A stretch of 64,000 nucleotides of DNA, taken from positions 24,952-88,951 of the forward strand of contig NZ_VZRB01000032.1 of NCBI RefSeq assembly GCF_008806595.1, written 5' to 3'. Under the pieces are notes generated by a model, which had not been told where the DNA came from, did no database searches, and was given only the letters and a program-made list of their open reading frames with translations. Source of the DNA: Streptomyces luteolifulvus. GTDB taxonomy: Bacteria > Actinomycetota > Actinomycetes > Streptomycetales > Streptomycetaceae. Position numbers and translations under genes: made by a program. Of this stretch, positions 15,798-24,255 are shown piece after piece. Position 1 is the first letter of the stretch. Every line of letters begins with the position of its first letter.

Positions 15798-15846
15798 CGC
15801 GCCCCGCTGTACGACACAGCGGGGCGCGTCGCGCGTCCGGACGCGC
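15798..15846. terminator. long hairpin plus palindrome
   Basis: CGCGCCCCGCTGT (15798-15810) and ACAGCGGGGCGCG (15816-15828) form a perfect 13-bp stem with a 5-nt loop, eight nt after the stop. The perfect palindrome GCGCGTCCGGACGCGC (15831-15846) follows. Together they are a strong transcription end for the early region. Confidence 0.7.
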
Positions 15847-16100
15847 AGGCCGTTACATGCGCGCACGACGCAGCGAGGCCCGAATCGCACAGTCCTGTGC
15901 CGCATCCGAATAGAACCGTCGTCACCGCCACCCCCTCGCCTCGAACGGCATATGCCGTATGCACCCTAACGACTTGTTCGCAGGCGGACAGAGCCCCCAA
16001 TGGGCCGTCAAGTGCAGCTAGAGTTTTGCCTGTTGCGGGCGGGACTTCGCCCCAACCGTCCTCCCCTCATCCCGCAGTTCACCAATGAGAGAGAGGAACG

Positions 16101-16232
16101 TTGGGGAAGCAGAGGAAGAAGAATAGGAAGCCAGTCAGCAAGTTGAAGGGCCCGGATTGGGAACGCAATACCTTCCTGGTCGCAGTCGGACGTCTCGCGT
16201 ACGAGGTCGTCAGCGACTGGTTCAGGAGGTAG
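16101..16232 (+). CDS. small basic protein with TTG start (43 aa)
   Basis: TTG (16101) with an AGAGAGG site upstream opens 43 codons: a Lys/Arg-rich start (MGKQRKKNRKPVSKLKGPDW) and an amphipathic helix (FLVAVGRLAYEVVSDWFRR). The run of Lys then helix looks like a real small protein. It lies in the 780-bp gap between early and late genes; the rest of the gap (15847-16100 and 16233-16439) shows nothing I can name. Confidence 0.45.
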   Translation: MGKQRKKNRKPVSKLKGPDWERNTFLVAVGRLAYEVVSDWFRR

Positions 16233-16439
16233 GCGCACACCAACCCGAGCCCATCCCTCAATGACCGTTTGAGCGGTCACTGCGTAGCGCCGGCTAGGGC
16301 GCGCGCTGGGGGCGGGATCGACGCACGGTCTCGCCCCCGTCGGCAGCATGCTGCAACAAAGAGTTAAGCAACATACGTGACTTCCTGTACAGCCGAACCA
16401 GCGGCGGACCCGCGGTCGAGCCGCAGGAATCGAAGCCAC

Positions 16440-16469
16440 TTGCGTCGTTATCGTTCTGTGACCTAATGT
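16440..16469 (+). promoter_or_regulatory. candidate late promoter with embedded repeat motif
   Basis: TTGCGT (16440-16445), 18 bp, TAATGT (16464-16469), about 100 bp before terminase. The spacer holds TATCGTTCTGTGA (16449-16461), the third copy of the phage control motif, in a position where bound repressor would block RNA polymerase. Confidence 0.5.
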
Positions 16470-16511
16470 AGGGCCCGTCTTCGGCGTGCCCGCAAACGGA
16501 CGCCCTACCTC

Positions 16512-16550
16512 GAACGCCCCGCCGCTCCCCCCGTTAGCGGCGGGGCGTTC
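16512..16550. terminator. 15-bp perfect hairpin before terminase
   Basis: GAACGCCCCGCCGCT (16512-16526) and AGCGGCGGGGCGTTC (16536-16550) with a 9-nt loop, between the candidate late promoter and the terminase small subunit. This could be a terminator that late antitermination must overcome, or a structured leader. Confidence 0.65.
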
Positions 16551-16572
16551 GCATGCCCACGGGAGGTGACCC

Positions 16573-17100
16573 GTGGGACGCCCCATCGACGACCGCGACC
16601 GCGAGCAGGTACGCCGGCTACACGCCAAGGGCAAGAGCCGGAACGAGATCGCCCGAGCGATCAAGAGGTCGCCCTCGACCGTGTCGAAGATCGCCGGCCA
16701 GTTCGACCCGCCGCTCACGTTCGACCGCGCCGCCGAGGTCGCGACCGCCACCCGCGTACGCCGTGCCGACCTCGCCGCGCGCCGCGCCGAACTCGCCGTC
16801 ACGCTGCACGACATCGCCGAGCGCGAGCTCGCCAAGATGACCGAGCCACACCTCTACTTCGAATGGGGCGGGAAGGATCACACCTACGCCCAGAAGTGGC
16901 AGGACGAGCCGACCCCCGCGGACCGCCGCACGATGATGGCCACGGCCGGCGCCGCCCTCGACCGGTCCCTCAAACTCACCCCGCCGCGCGACGAGGCCGG
17001 CGAGCGCTCCCGTTCCGTGATCGGGCGCCTCATGGAAGGACTCGCCCGCAACTACGCGGAGCGCCACGGCGACGCCCCCGGCGGCGACGATGAACACTGA
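16573..17100 (+). CDS. terS: terminase small subunit
   Basis: 175 residues. The N-terminal helix-turn-helix (about 10-45, DREQVRRLHAKGKSRNEIAR, KRSPSTVSKIAG) would bind the phage packaging site; the rest is helical. GTG start with GGGAGG nine nt upstream. It overlaps the large subunit by 11 bp in another frame, the usual pairing, and opens the late operon. Low sequence conservation in this family means the call rests on the HTH and on position. Confidence 0.85.
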   Translation: MGRPIDDRDREQVRRLHAKGKSRNEIARAIKRSPSTVSKIAGQFDPPLTFDRAAEVATATRVRRADLAARRAELAVTLHDIAERELAKMTEPHLYFEWGGKDHTYAQKWQDEPTPADRRTMMATAGAALDRSLKLTPPRDEAGERSRSVIGRLMEGLARNYAERHGDAPGGDDEH

Positions 17101-18322
17101 TCTTGGCCTGTCCGCAAAGCAGGTCGATTCGATCGTCGAGGCCGCCGCATTCCTGAACCTGTGGGAAGGGTCGGTGCGTAGCGGGAAGACGATCGCCAGC
17201 CTCATACGGTGGTTGGGCTACGTCGCCGACCCGCCGCCCGGCGGCGAGCTGGTCATGGTCGGGCGCACCCGCGACAGCCTCGCCCGGAACGTGTTCGGCC
17301 CGCTCATGAACCCGGACGTGTTCGGCGAGGTCGCGCAAGATATCCACTACACCAGCGGCGCGCCGACGGCGACCGTCCTCGGCCGCACCGTGCACGCCCT
17401 CGGCGCCAATGACGCCCAGGCCGAGCCGAAGGTAAGAGGCTTGACGTGCGCCGGCGCGTACGTCGACGAGGCGACGACCCTCCCCAAGTCGTTCTTTGAC
17501 CAGCTCACCGCGCGTTGCAGCGTGCCCGGATCGGCGATCTTCGGCACGACCAACCCCGACAACCCGAACCACTGGCTACGCCGCGACTACCTGCTCAGGC
17601 CGGAAGAGGCCCGACTCAGGTCGTGGCACTTCCAGTTGGACGACAACCCGGGCCTTGACCCCGAGTACATAGCCCGGATCAAGTCGACGCACACGGGCCT
17701 GTTCTACAAGCGGAACGTACTCGGCCTATGGGTGCAGGCAGAGGGCGCGATCTACGACATGTTCGACGAGTCCGAGCACGTCGTCGACACCCTGCCCGCG
17801 ATGCGCCGGTACTGGATCGGCCTCGACTACGGCACCGTGAACGCCACCTCGGCGATCCTGCTCGGCGAGGGCGTCGACGGCCGGCTGTACGCGTGCGCCG
17901 AGTGGCGCCACGACTCCCGCACCGCGCACCGGCAGATGACCGACGCCCAGTACAGCGCCGCACTGCGCAAGTGGGTTGCCGAGCAGGGCGTCGCCCCCGA
18001 GTGGACGTTCATCGACCCGAGCGCGGCGAGCTTCATTACGCAGCTGTGGGCCGACTCGTACCCGGGTGTGGCCCGCGCCTCGAACGAAGTGGTGGACGGT
18101 ATCCGGTCCGTGGCGAGCCTGCTCGGCGCCGGCCTGCTCCGCATACACCGATCGTGCGAGGGACTGCTCGACGAACTGCCCGGTTACGTGTGGGACGAGT
18201 CCGCCGCCGACAAGGGCGAAGACAAGCCCGTCAAGCGGGCCGACCACTCATGTGACGCACTGCGCTACGTCGTCCACTCGACCGCCCACGAGTGGCGGCA
18301 CCTGCTCACCCTCGCCGCGTAA
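17090..18322 (+). CDS. terL: terminase large subunit (PBSX-type)
   Basis: Packaging motor ATPase and nuclease, 410 residues. Walker A GSVRSGKT (27-34), Walker B AYVDEAT (about 121-127), a GTTNPD coupling motif, and nuclease acidic residues in WIGLDYGT, FIDPSA and ADHSCDALRY. This is the layout of XtmB/PBSX terminases, often headful (pac) packagers, although the packaging mode cannot be read from the sequence. It overlaps terS, and its stop is followed by AAGGAGG for the next small gene. Confidence 0.95.
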   Translation: MNTDLGLSAKQVDSIVEAAAFLNLWEGSVRSGKTIASLIRWLGYVADPPPGGELVMVGRTRDSLARNVFGPLMNPDVFGEVAQDIHYTSGAPTATVLGRTVHALGANDAQAEPKVRGLTCAGAYVDEATTLPKSFFDQLTARCSVPGSAIFGTTNPDNPNHWLRRDYLLRPEEARLRSWHFQLDDNPGLDPEYIARIKSTHTGLFYKRNVLGLWVQAEGAIYDMFDESEHVVDTLPAMRRYWIGLDYGTVNATSAILLGEGVDGRLYACAEWRHDSRTAHRQMTDAQYSAALRKWVAEQGVAPEWTFIDPSAASFITQLWADSYPGVARASNEVVDGIRSVASLLGAGLLRIHRSCEGLLDELPGYVWDESAADKGEDKPVKRADHSCDALRYVVHSTAHEWRHLLTLAA

Positions 18323-18334
18323 GGAGGCCGCCCC

Positions 18335-18514
18335 GTGGCCGCAGCGTTCACCCTGCCCGTACACCTCACCGTCGGCGAGCACACCGTCGAGGTAGGCGAA
18401 CTGACCCTCGCCCCCGGCGAGCAGCTGCGCCCCGCCCTCGCCGAGTTGTTCCGCCGCGCCGCCGACGCGTGCGAGGCCACCGCACAGGAAGGGGGCGCCG
18501 ATGGCACTCCCTGA
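18335..18514 (+). CDS. small late protein (59 aa)
   Basis: GTG start with AAGGAGG eight nt upstream, between terL and portal. It encodes a compact strand-rich then helical protein (FTLPVHLTVGEHTVEVGELT, then LFRRAADACEAT) and overlaps the portal start by 14 bp. Strong ribosome site and third-position GC support a real gene. Possibly a virion or packaging accessory protein; unrecognised. Confidence 0.7.
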   Translation: MAAAFTLPVHLTVGEHTVEVGELTLAPGEQLRPALAELFRRAADACEATAQEGGADGTP

Positions 18515-19976
18515 CCAGGGCGCAGCGTGGCCGCCGCCGGCGTGGGCCCCGTACTACGCCGCGATGCGCGTCGACGACGCGTGGTACAGCGGCGACCGGA
18601 AACGCCTAGGCCGCGCCTACGCCCACCACGGGCGCCCCTCCGAGCGGCGCCGCCTGTGGGGCCGGCGATCGTTCGAGCACCGCGCCGACCGGCGCGACAA
18701 CCGCCTACACGTCCCCCTCGCCGGCGACATCGCGTCGACGAGCGCCGACCTGTTGTTCGCCAACATGCCGACGATCACCGTCGAGGACAAGGCCACACAG
18801 GAACGCCTCGACCAGCTGCTCGACGAGGGCCGCGTGCAACAGACGTTGCTCGGCGCCGCCGAGCAGGCCGCCGCCCTGTCTGGCGTGTTCCTCCGTGTGA
18901 CGTGGGACCGCGACCTAGCGCCGCGCCCCCTGCTCACCGTCATGCAGCCCGACGGAGCCGTACCCGAGTACCGGTTCAACATGCTGCGCGCCGTGTCGTT
19001 CTGGCGCGAGTTGGACGGCTCGACCGAGTCGACCGTATGGCGCCTCTTTGAGCGACACGAGTCCGGCCGCATAGTGCACGCCCTGTATATGGGGACGCGC
19101 GACAACGTCGGGCGCCGCGTGCCGCTCACCGAGCACCCCGATACGGCCGAGTTGGTCGACTCCCTCGACGCCGACGGCGACAGCATCGCGACCGGCATCC
19201 GGGAACTCACGGCCACGTATGTACCCAACATGCTGCCTAACCGGCTGCACCGGGGGAGCCCGATCGGACGCTCGGACTACGCGGCGCCGATCTACGACCT
19301 GTTCGACGCCCTCGACGAAACGTGGACGTCGTGGCTCCGCGACATCCGCCTCGCCCGCGCGCGGCTGATCGTCCCCGATGGCTACTTGCGCAACGAGGGC
19401 GCCGGCCGCGGAGCGTCGTTCGACGACGACCGCGAGGTCTGGCACAGCCTGAGAATGCCGCCCAACGAGGGCGCCGGCATCACGTTGAATCAGTTCGATA
19501 TCAGGGTCGAGGAGCACGCCCGGACGGCCGAAAGCATCATGCGACAGGCCGCCCAAGCCGCCGGCTACTCGCCCCAGTCGTTCGGCCTCGACGGCGAGGG
19601 ACAGCCCGTCACCGCGACCGAGGTCGACAGCCGCGACGCCCGATCGATGGTGACCCGCCGGAAGAAGGCCGGCTATTGGCGCCACGGGATCGCCGACATG
19701 TGTCACGTCATGTTGCAACTCGACGCAGCACTGTTTGGCAGCAAGGTCACGCCCGCCCGCCCCCGCGTGGAGTTCGGCGACGGCGTCGCCGAGTCCGCCG
19801 AGCAGACGGCGACGACTCTCGACCTGCTCAACCGCGCCGGCGCCCTCAGCACGGCAACGAAGGTGAAGATCCTTAACCCGACGTGGGACGACACCGCGGT
19901 ACAAGCCGAGGTTCGGGCGATCCTCGCCGAGACCGGTGCCGCTGCGCCAGATCCAGTCGGCTCCTTCCCTCTTTAG
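18501..19976 (+). CDS. portal protein
   Basis: 491 residues, the dodecameric portal of SPP1 gp6 type at the capsid vertex. Recognisable from length, from its position after terL, and from segments such as AGDIASTSADLLFANMP and the stem/clip region (WLRDIRLARARLIVPDGYL, QAAGYSPQSFGLDGEGQ). Five bp after its stop lies the end of a reverse-strand moron, so its C-terminus (ending GSFPL) may have been changed when that gene was inserted. ATG start overlaps the 59-aa gene. Confidence 0.9.
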   Translation: MALPDQGAAWPPPAWAPYYAAMRVDDAWYSGDRKRLGRAYAHHGRPSERRRLWGRRSFEHRADRRDNRLHVPLAGDIASTSADLLFANMPTITVEDKATQERLDQLLDEGRVQQTLLGAAEQAAALSGVFLRVTWDRDLAPRPLLTVMQPDGAVPEYRFNMLRAVSFWRELDGSTESTVWRLFERHESGRIVHALYMGTRDNVGRRVPLTEHPDTAELVDSLDADGDSIATGIRELTATYVPNMLPNRLHRGSPIGRSDYAAPIYDLFDALDETWTSWLRDIRLARARLIVPDGYLRNEGAGRGASFDDDREVWHSLRMPPNEGAGITLNQFDIRVEEHARTAESIMRQAAQAAGYSPQSFGLDGEGQPVTATEVDSRDARSMVTRRKKAGYWRHGIADMCHVMLQLDAALFGSKVTPARPRVEFGDGVAESAEQTATTLDLLNRAGALSTATKVKILNPTWDDTAVQAEVRAILAETGAAAPDPVGSFPL

Positions 19977-19981
19977 CTTTC

Positions 19982-20797
19982 TCAGCCCCCACTTTCCTCC
20001 GCACCGCCAGATGATTCCTCAACAGGTGGCGACACTGGATCATTGACGCCTTCTTCCGCTGAGGCCGACGAGGCAGTTGACACTTCAACACCAAACGCCG
20101 TCCTAATTTTGGCTCCGATTCCGGCAGCAGTTGCATTGCCAACTTCACTAACTATTGGAGTGACGAACTTGACGAGGAAAAGACCGCCGATGTAGGCCCC
20201 AACCAAAATCGGAACACTACCCTCACCCATCGTTACCCCTATCCCTACGGCTGAGGCTTGCTCAGCAACCTCTCTCAAGGGGGACCAGATTGAGGGCGGA
20301 GAATTGAAGTGAGGCACCAGCGCCTCATTACTGCGCAACAGCGCAGATAGGTAGACCTGCAAAGCATCGCTGTCCGAGCCATCGACCCGCGAAGATAGAG
20401 CGGCGAACTCCTCGATCGCCAGGTATGCACTCCCGAATACACGTACACCTGGAATTTCAGACGGGTTCCTTGTCTGAGATGGTATCGATGTTCGGTGAGA
20501 TTCAGGGTTATCCACCTTTGCCCGCTGGATCCTGGCCGCATCTGAGTCAGTCAATCGCGCATCAGAGCCACTTATTTCCAGGACACCCGAGTGGGTACCG
20601 CCTGGAATACGGACATCGACACGAAGCGTCACAGATCTACGAGCAACACGCTCAGACCAATCCAGGGGTAGATTCCGCGTCTGCTGGGGGGAGTTGGTGG
20701 GCCTAGTGGTTGCTAGGTAGGCCTCCTCTGCCTTGTTCAGCCTCCGAGACCCCCGCTGACCGCGGGTCCTGCTGTCCTGGTCCTTCGACTCTGACAT
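19982..20797 (-). CDS. reverse-strand membrane-anchored moron (271 aa)
   Basis: Unrecognised protein inserted against the late operon between portal and minor capsid genes. A charged N-terminal half (RGQRGSRRLNKAEEAYLA), a middle domain (RVDVRIPGGTHSGVLEISGS, AYLAIEEFAALSSRVDGSD), one hydrophobic segment (about 195-218, SVPILVGAYIGGLFLVKFV) and a Ser/Glu-rich tail. GC content and codon use are clearly lower than in the structural genes, indicating separate ancestry. GGAGGGGGG precedes the ATG, so it is independently translated. A lysogenic role such as superinfection exclusion is inferred only from position and orientation. Confidence 0.8.
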   Translation of the reverse strand: MSESKDQDSRTRGQRGSRRLNKAEEAYLATTRPTNSPQQTRNLPLDWSERVARRSVTLRVDVRIPGGTHSGVLEISGSDARLTDSDAARIQRAKVDNPESHRTSIPSQTRNPSEIPGVRVFGSAYLAIEEFAALSSRVDGSDSDALQVYLSALLRSNEALVPHFNSPPSIWSPLREVAEQASAVGIGVTMGEGSVPILVGAYIGGLFLVKFVTPIVSEVGNATAAGIGAKIRTAFGVEVSTASSASAEEGVNDPVSPPVEESSGGAEESGG

Positions 20798-20874
20798 GCG
20801 CCCCCCTCCGCCGAGGCCAGCGTAGAGGCTCGCGGCTCCCAGATCATCAGTGTGCTCGCGTTGAGGGGGACATC

Positions 20875-23097
20875 GTGCCGATTCACCCGGGCATGGTCGA
20901 GGACCTCGCCGACCGCACCCGCGACCTGTACGCCGAGGCCGAGGCGCGCCTGTTGGGCATCATCGCTCGACAGCTCGCCGCCGGCCTCGACGCGCCCGGT
21001 TGGGTCGAGCGGAAGCTCGCCGCGATCCAGCAGCTACGCCGCGCCTCACAGGCCGTCGTCGACGAGTTGGGGAAAGCGGTCGAGCTGGAAGTGTTCGACG
21101 CGGTCGCCTCGGCGTACAACGAGGGACACCGCGCCGCGGTCGCCGAGTTGGGCGCCCTGTCCGACGACGCGCGCCGGCTGGTCGACGACGTGACCCCCAA
21201 CGCCGCCGCGGTCGACCGCCTCGCACAGGAAACCGTCGACGTGGTCACCTCGACGCACCGCTCGATTCTGCGGGCCGTCGTCGACCGGTTCCGGGCGATC
21301 GTCGCCGAGGTCACCGCCACGCCCCTACTCGGCACCGGTACCCGCCGGCAGGCCACGCAAGACGCCATGCGTCGGTTCGCCGACGAGGGCATACGCGCGT
21401 TCGTCGACCGCGCCGGCCGCCGATGGCAGCTCACCAGCTATGCCGAGATGGCCGTACGGACATCCGTCGCCCGCGCCGCGACCGAGGCGCACATGCGAAC
21501 CCTGTCCGACGCCGGTATCGACCTGGTGATCGTCAGCGACGCCCCGCGCGAGTGCCCGCTCTGCCGCCCGTGGGAGGGCCGCGTACTGGCCATCGACGGC
21601 CTGACCGGCGAGCGCACGGTCGAGGTCGAGCACGCCATCGACGACGGCCGCATGATCCCCGTACGCGTCGCCGGCACCCTCGACGAGGCCCGCCTCGCCG
21701 GGCTGCAACACCCCAACTGCCGGCACGCCGTCAGCGCCTACACCCCAGGTCTGACCGTGCCCGAGCAGGCCACCAGCGACCCCGCCGGCTACGAGGCCGG
21801 CCAGCGACAGCGGGCGATCGAGCGGCACATCAGGAAGTACAAGCGCCGCGAGGCCGCCGCCGTCACCCCCGAGGCGCAGCGCGCCGCACGCCTGAAGTTG
21901 AGGCAGTGGCAAGGCGCCATGCGCGAACGCCTCGCCGCACACCCCGACTTGCGCCGGCTACGCCACCGCGAGCAGCCGGGCGCCTCGAACCTCCCCGAGC
22001 AGCGCACCGAGGCGACGCCCGAGCAGGTCGAGGCCGCGCGCGTGTGGTCCGGCGACGAGCAGTCGATACGCGAGATGAGCGACGACGAGCTCGCCGCCGC
22101 CGAGGGTTCCCGCCTGCTCGACGACCGCGCCCGCGCGAGGATCGAGGCCGAGGCCGACCGCCGCGACCTCGACGACCTGCTCGGCCGCGTACGTCCCGGC
22201 GGCACCCTCGCCGAGGACCTGACGCCGTTCAGCGACACCGAGCTCGCCCGCGCGTTCGGCCACCTCGACGACGGCGACGCACTGCGCGTCATGGCGGAGA
22301 TGGACCGGCGCGACCTCGCCACCCGCCTACCGGGCGTGTCCCCGGATCTGGTCGGCCTGTCCGACCATGACCTCGCCGCGCGCGCCCGCGGAGCCGACCC
22401 GGACACGCTCGCCCTGATCGCCGCCGAGGCCGGCCGCCGCGACCTGCTCGCCCGCCTATTCCCCGGCGGGCAGCTGCTCGGCGATCTGTCCGACGTGGGC
22501 GACGACGAGCTCGCATGGTGCATGCAGTACGCCACCAGCGAGGAACTGTTCAGGATCGCCGCGGAGATGGACCGCCGCGACGCCGTCGACCTCCCCCAGC
22601 CGGCCGACGCCGGCGACGCCGTCGAGGACCTGCTCGCCGACCGCGACGCCCTCGCCGAGGCCATGGCGCCGGCGCCGGACCCGGAGGATTGGGGGCGCCT
22701 CACCGACGACGAGTCGTTCGCCGCCGAGGCCGCCGCCCTCGCCGCCGCCCACACGGACGAGGACGGCGACGAGCACGACGAGCGGCACACGATCACTCGC
22801 CGCGAGGCCCGCGCCCTGTACGACGAGTACGTGTATCGGCAGTACCTACAGGCCGAAGACGACTGCAACGGCTATCTACTCAACAAGAAAGCCAAGACCG
22901 CCGGCATCAACCCGGCAACCCTGTTCAGCGGGCCCGCGCGCATCGCATACGCGCGCGCGAGCGACGAACTGAAAGAGTGGTGGGCCGAACACGGTCGACT
23001 CACTCAGGCCGAGTTCGTCGAGCAGGTGACCGGCAAGTCCCAGCGATGGGCCGACGGCGCCCGCAAGAACGAATCCGACCAGCAGGGCAAGCGGTAG
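20875..23097 (+). CDS. minor capsid protein with Mu gpF-like head morphogenesis domain
   Basis: 740 residues. The N-terminal half resembles phage minor capsid protein 2 / head morphogenesis proteins, ending in the signature ECPLCRPWEG...LQHPNCRHAVSAY. The C-terminal half (about 415-590) contains degenerate ~45-residue repeats, each with a DLSD-type start and an AAEMDRRD-type end, then a helical tail. GTG start with GAGGGGGA five nt upstream; the frame is open further upstream but that region belongs to the antisense moron. The protein probably sits at the portal or is ejected with DNA. Confidence 0.85.
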   Translation: MPIHPGMVEDLADRTRDLYAEAEARLLGIIARQLAAGLDAPGWVERKLAAIQQLRRASQAVVDELGKAVELEVFDAVASAYNEGHRAAVAELGALSDDARRLVDDVTPNAAAVDRLAQETVDVVTSTHRSILRAVVDRFRAIVAEVTATPLLGTGTRRQATQDAMRRFADEGIRAFVDRAGRRWQLTSYAEMAVRTSVARAATEAHMRTLSDAGIDLVIVSDAPRECPLCRPWEGRVLAIDGLTGERTVEVEHAIDDGRMIPVRVAGTLDEARLAGLQHPNCRHAVSAYTPGLTVPEQATSDPAGYEAGQRQRAIERHIRKYKRREAAAVTPEAQRAARLKLRQWQGAMRERLAAHPDLRRLRHREQPGASNLPEQRTEATPEQVEAARVWSGDEQSIREMSDDELAAAEGSRLLDDRARARIEAEADRRDLDDLLGRVRPGGTLAEDLTPFSDTELARAFGHLDDGDALRVMAEMDRRDLATRLPGVSPDLVGLSDHDLAARARGADPDTLALIAAEAGRRDLLARLFPGGQLLGDLSDVGDDELAWCMQYATSEELFRIAAEMDRRDAVDLPQPADAGDAVEDLLADRDALAEAMAPAPDPEDWGRLTDDESFAAEAAALAAAHTDEDGDEHDERHTITRREARALYDEYVYRQYLQAEDDCNGYLLNKKAKTAGINPATLFSGPARIAYARASDELKEWWAEHGRLTQAEFVEQVTGKSQRWADGARKNESDQQGKR

Positions 23098-23107
23098 GGG
23101 GCGCAGC

Positions 23108-23281
23108 GTGGGCACACGCGAGGACATCGTCAAGGCAGTCACGGCCGGCCGCAAGGCCGGCGAGCGAGGCGACCCACCGACCGTGTGCCCGTACCCGCGG
23201 TCGTCGGCGCTGCGTACCGCGTGGATTCGCGGCTACGCCGAGGCGAACCCCGTGTCGTCCCAACCCGAGACGACCAGCTAA
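23108..23281 (+). CDS. Rmf/CrpP-like small protein (57 aa)
   Basis: GTG start 11 nt after the minor capsid stop. The sequence has the pattern seen in ribosome modulation factor and CrpP-like proteins: a Gly/Lys-rich N-terminus (AGRKAGERG), CPYPRSSALRTAWIRGYAEA, then a short tail. Rmf binds and hibernates ribosomes in proteobacteria; phage homologues of this fold are known but their role is unclear. Location inside the late operon suggests expression during virion assembly. Confidence 0.7.
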   Translation: MGTREDIVKAVTAGRKAGERGDPPTVCPYPRSSALRTAWIRGYAEANPVSSQPETTS

Positions 23282-23282
23282 C

Positions 23283-23930
23283 CTAGGGGGATTCCTTCAG
23301 GAACCCAACACGAAGTTTTAGCAGTTGAGTGCTTCGCGGAAATGCGACCTGCACCAGAGCCCAGCGACCTTCATTTGTTTGAACGCAGAGAATTTCGTCG
23401 GTCTTGAGCGTGCGGGCGGGGATTGCAGGGATGAGCTCTGCTCGCGTTGAACAATACGGGATGTCGAGATCATCAATGACCCCGAGCTTCACCCCCTCAC
23501 CCTCCCCATTCTGTTGTGGATTTGACACGAGTCCCCCAATGTGAATCAAATCGGTATTCTTATTTTTATACGTAGTAACCTCCCTTCCATCGATATCTAG
23601 TGCCGCCTGTTGCAGCAAGGATACGTTATAGACCCCCGTCATAAACTGATCGTTCGCCCTAATATCGGCGGTCGGACTCGGGGAGGGCCCCGACGATTCA
23701 CCGTCGGATTTCGTTGGGCTGGGGAAGGATGGTGATGTTAATCGCTCCCCAGGGTCGGAGTTCTGTGAAGGGTCGTTGGAAAATAGGGCGGGCACGATGA
23801 CGCCAATCACTGCTGCCAGTACCGCCGCAGTTGCGCCAATTAAGGCGCCAGAGTGACGGCTAAACCAATTGCCCTGAGCCCCGTCGTCTGGAGGGGGGCT
23901 CTGTGGTGCCCCTCCGGGCGGACTACTCAT
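23283..23930 (-). CDS. reverse-strand membrane-anchored exported protein (215 aa), moron
   Basis: Unrecognised. A Pro-rich cytoplasmic start (about 1-25), one transmembrane helix (about 29-50, ALIGATAAVLAAVIGVIVPA), a Ser/Pro/Thr-rich linker and an outside domain of ~130 residues (DIRANDQFMTGVYNVSLLQQ, GVIDDLDIPYCSTRAEL). Low GC relative to the phage. It sits against the late operon, two nt from the Rmf-like stop. GGGGG precedes the ATG. Similar topology to the 19982-20797 protein suggests a cell-envelope lysogenic function; unproven. Confidence 0.8.
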   Translation of the reverse strand: MSSPPGGAPQSPPPDDGAQGNWFSRHSGALIGATAAVLAAVIGVIVPALFSNDPSQNSDPGERLTSPSFPSPTKSDGESSGPSPSPTADIRANDQFMTGVYNVSLLQQAALDIDGREVTTYKNKNTDLIHIGGLVSNPQQNGEGEGVKLGVIDDLDIPYCSTRAELIPAIPARTLKTDEILCVQTNEGRWALVQVAFPRSTQLLKLRVGFLKESP

Positions 23931-24165
23931 AATTCCCCCGTGTCTCCCGCGAACAGGCTAAGGGTAGCCCTCCAGTTGGGATGACCAGAAGGGTTTGCAT
24001 GAACGAATCGGTTGTCAGGCTGAGGAAACGAACCTCCATCTGAGATGTGTCGTCACTTCAACACCACAAACCTCATCCGATGCCCTTGGGCTCTGTTCCA
24101 CCAGCCCTTACGCAGTCGACTTCGCCAGGTCCGCCTAGCCACCACTCACCAGCACCGTCCCGAGG

Positions 24166-24186
24166 GGGCCCGCCAGGCGCGGGCCC
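24166..24186. terminator. hairpin before the scaffold gene
   Basis: GGGCCCGC (24166-24173) pairs with GCGGGCCC (24179-24186), followed by TCTTTC. It lies in the 325-bp gap between the reverse moron and the scaffold gene; the rest of that gap is featureless. Confidence 0.5.
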
Positions 24187-24255
24187 TCTTTCGCATGCCT
24201 CGACACGCGGAGCGCCAGGCGCGCGCCGCCCTGACTACGGCTCCAGGAGGGCCCT

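Noticed and set aside
16008..16835. 275-codon minus-strand frame before terminase
   Set aside because: It crosses the terminase gene and the 15-bp hairpin, lacks a ribosome site and has no recognisable sequence.
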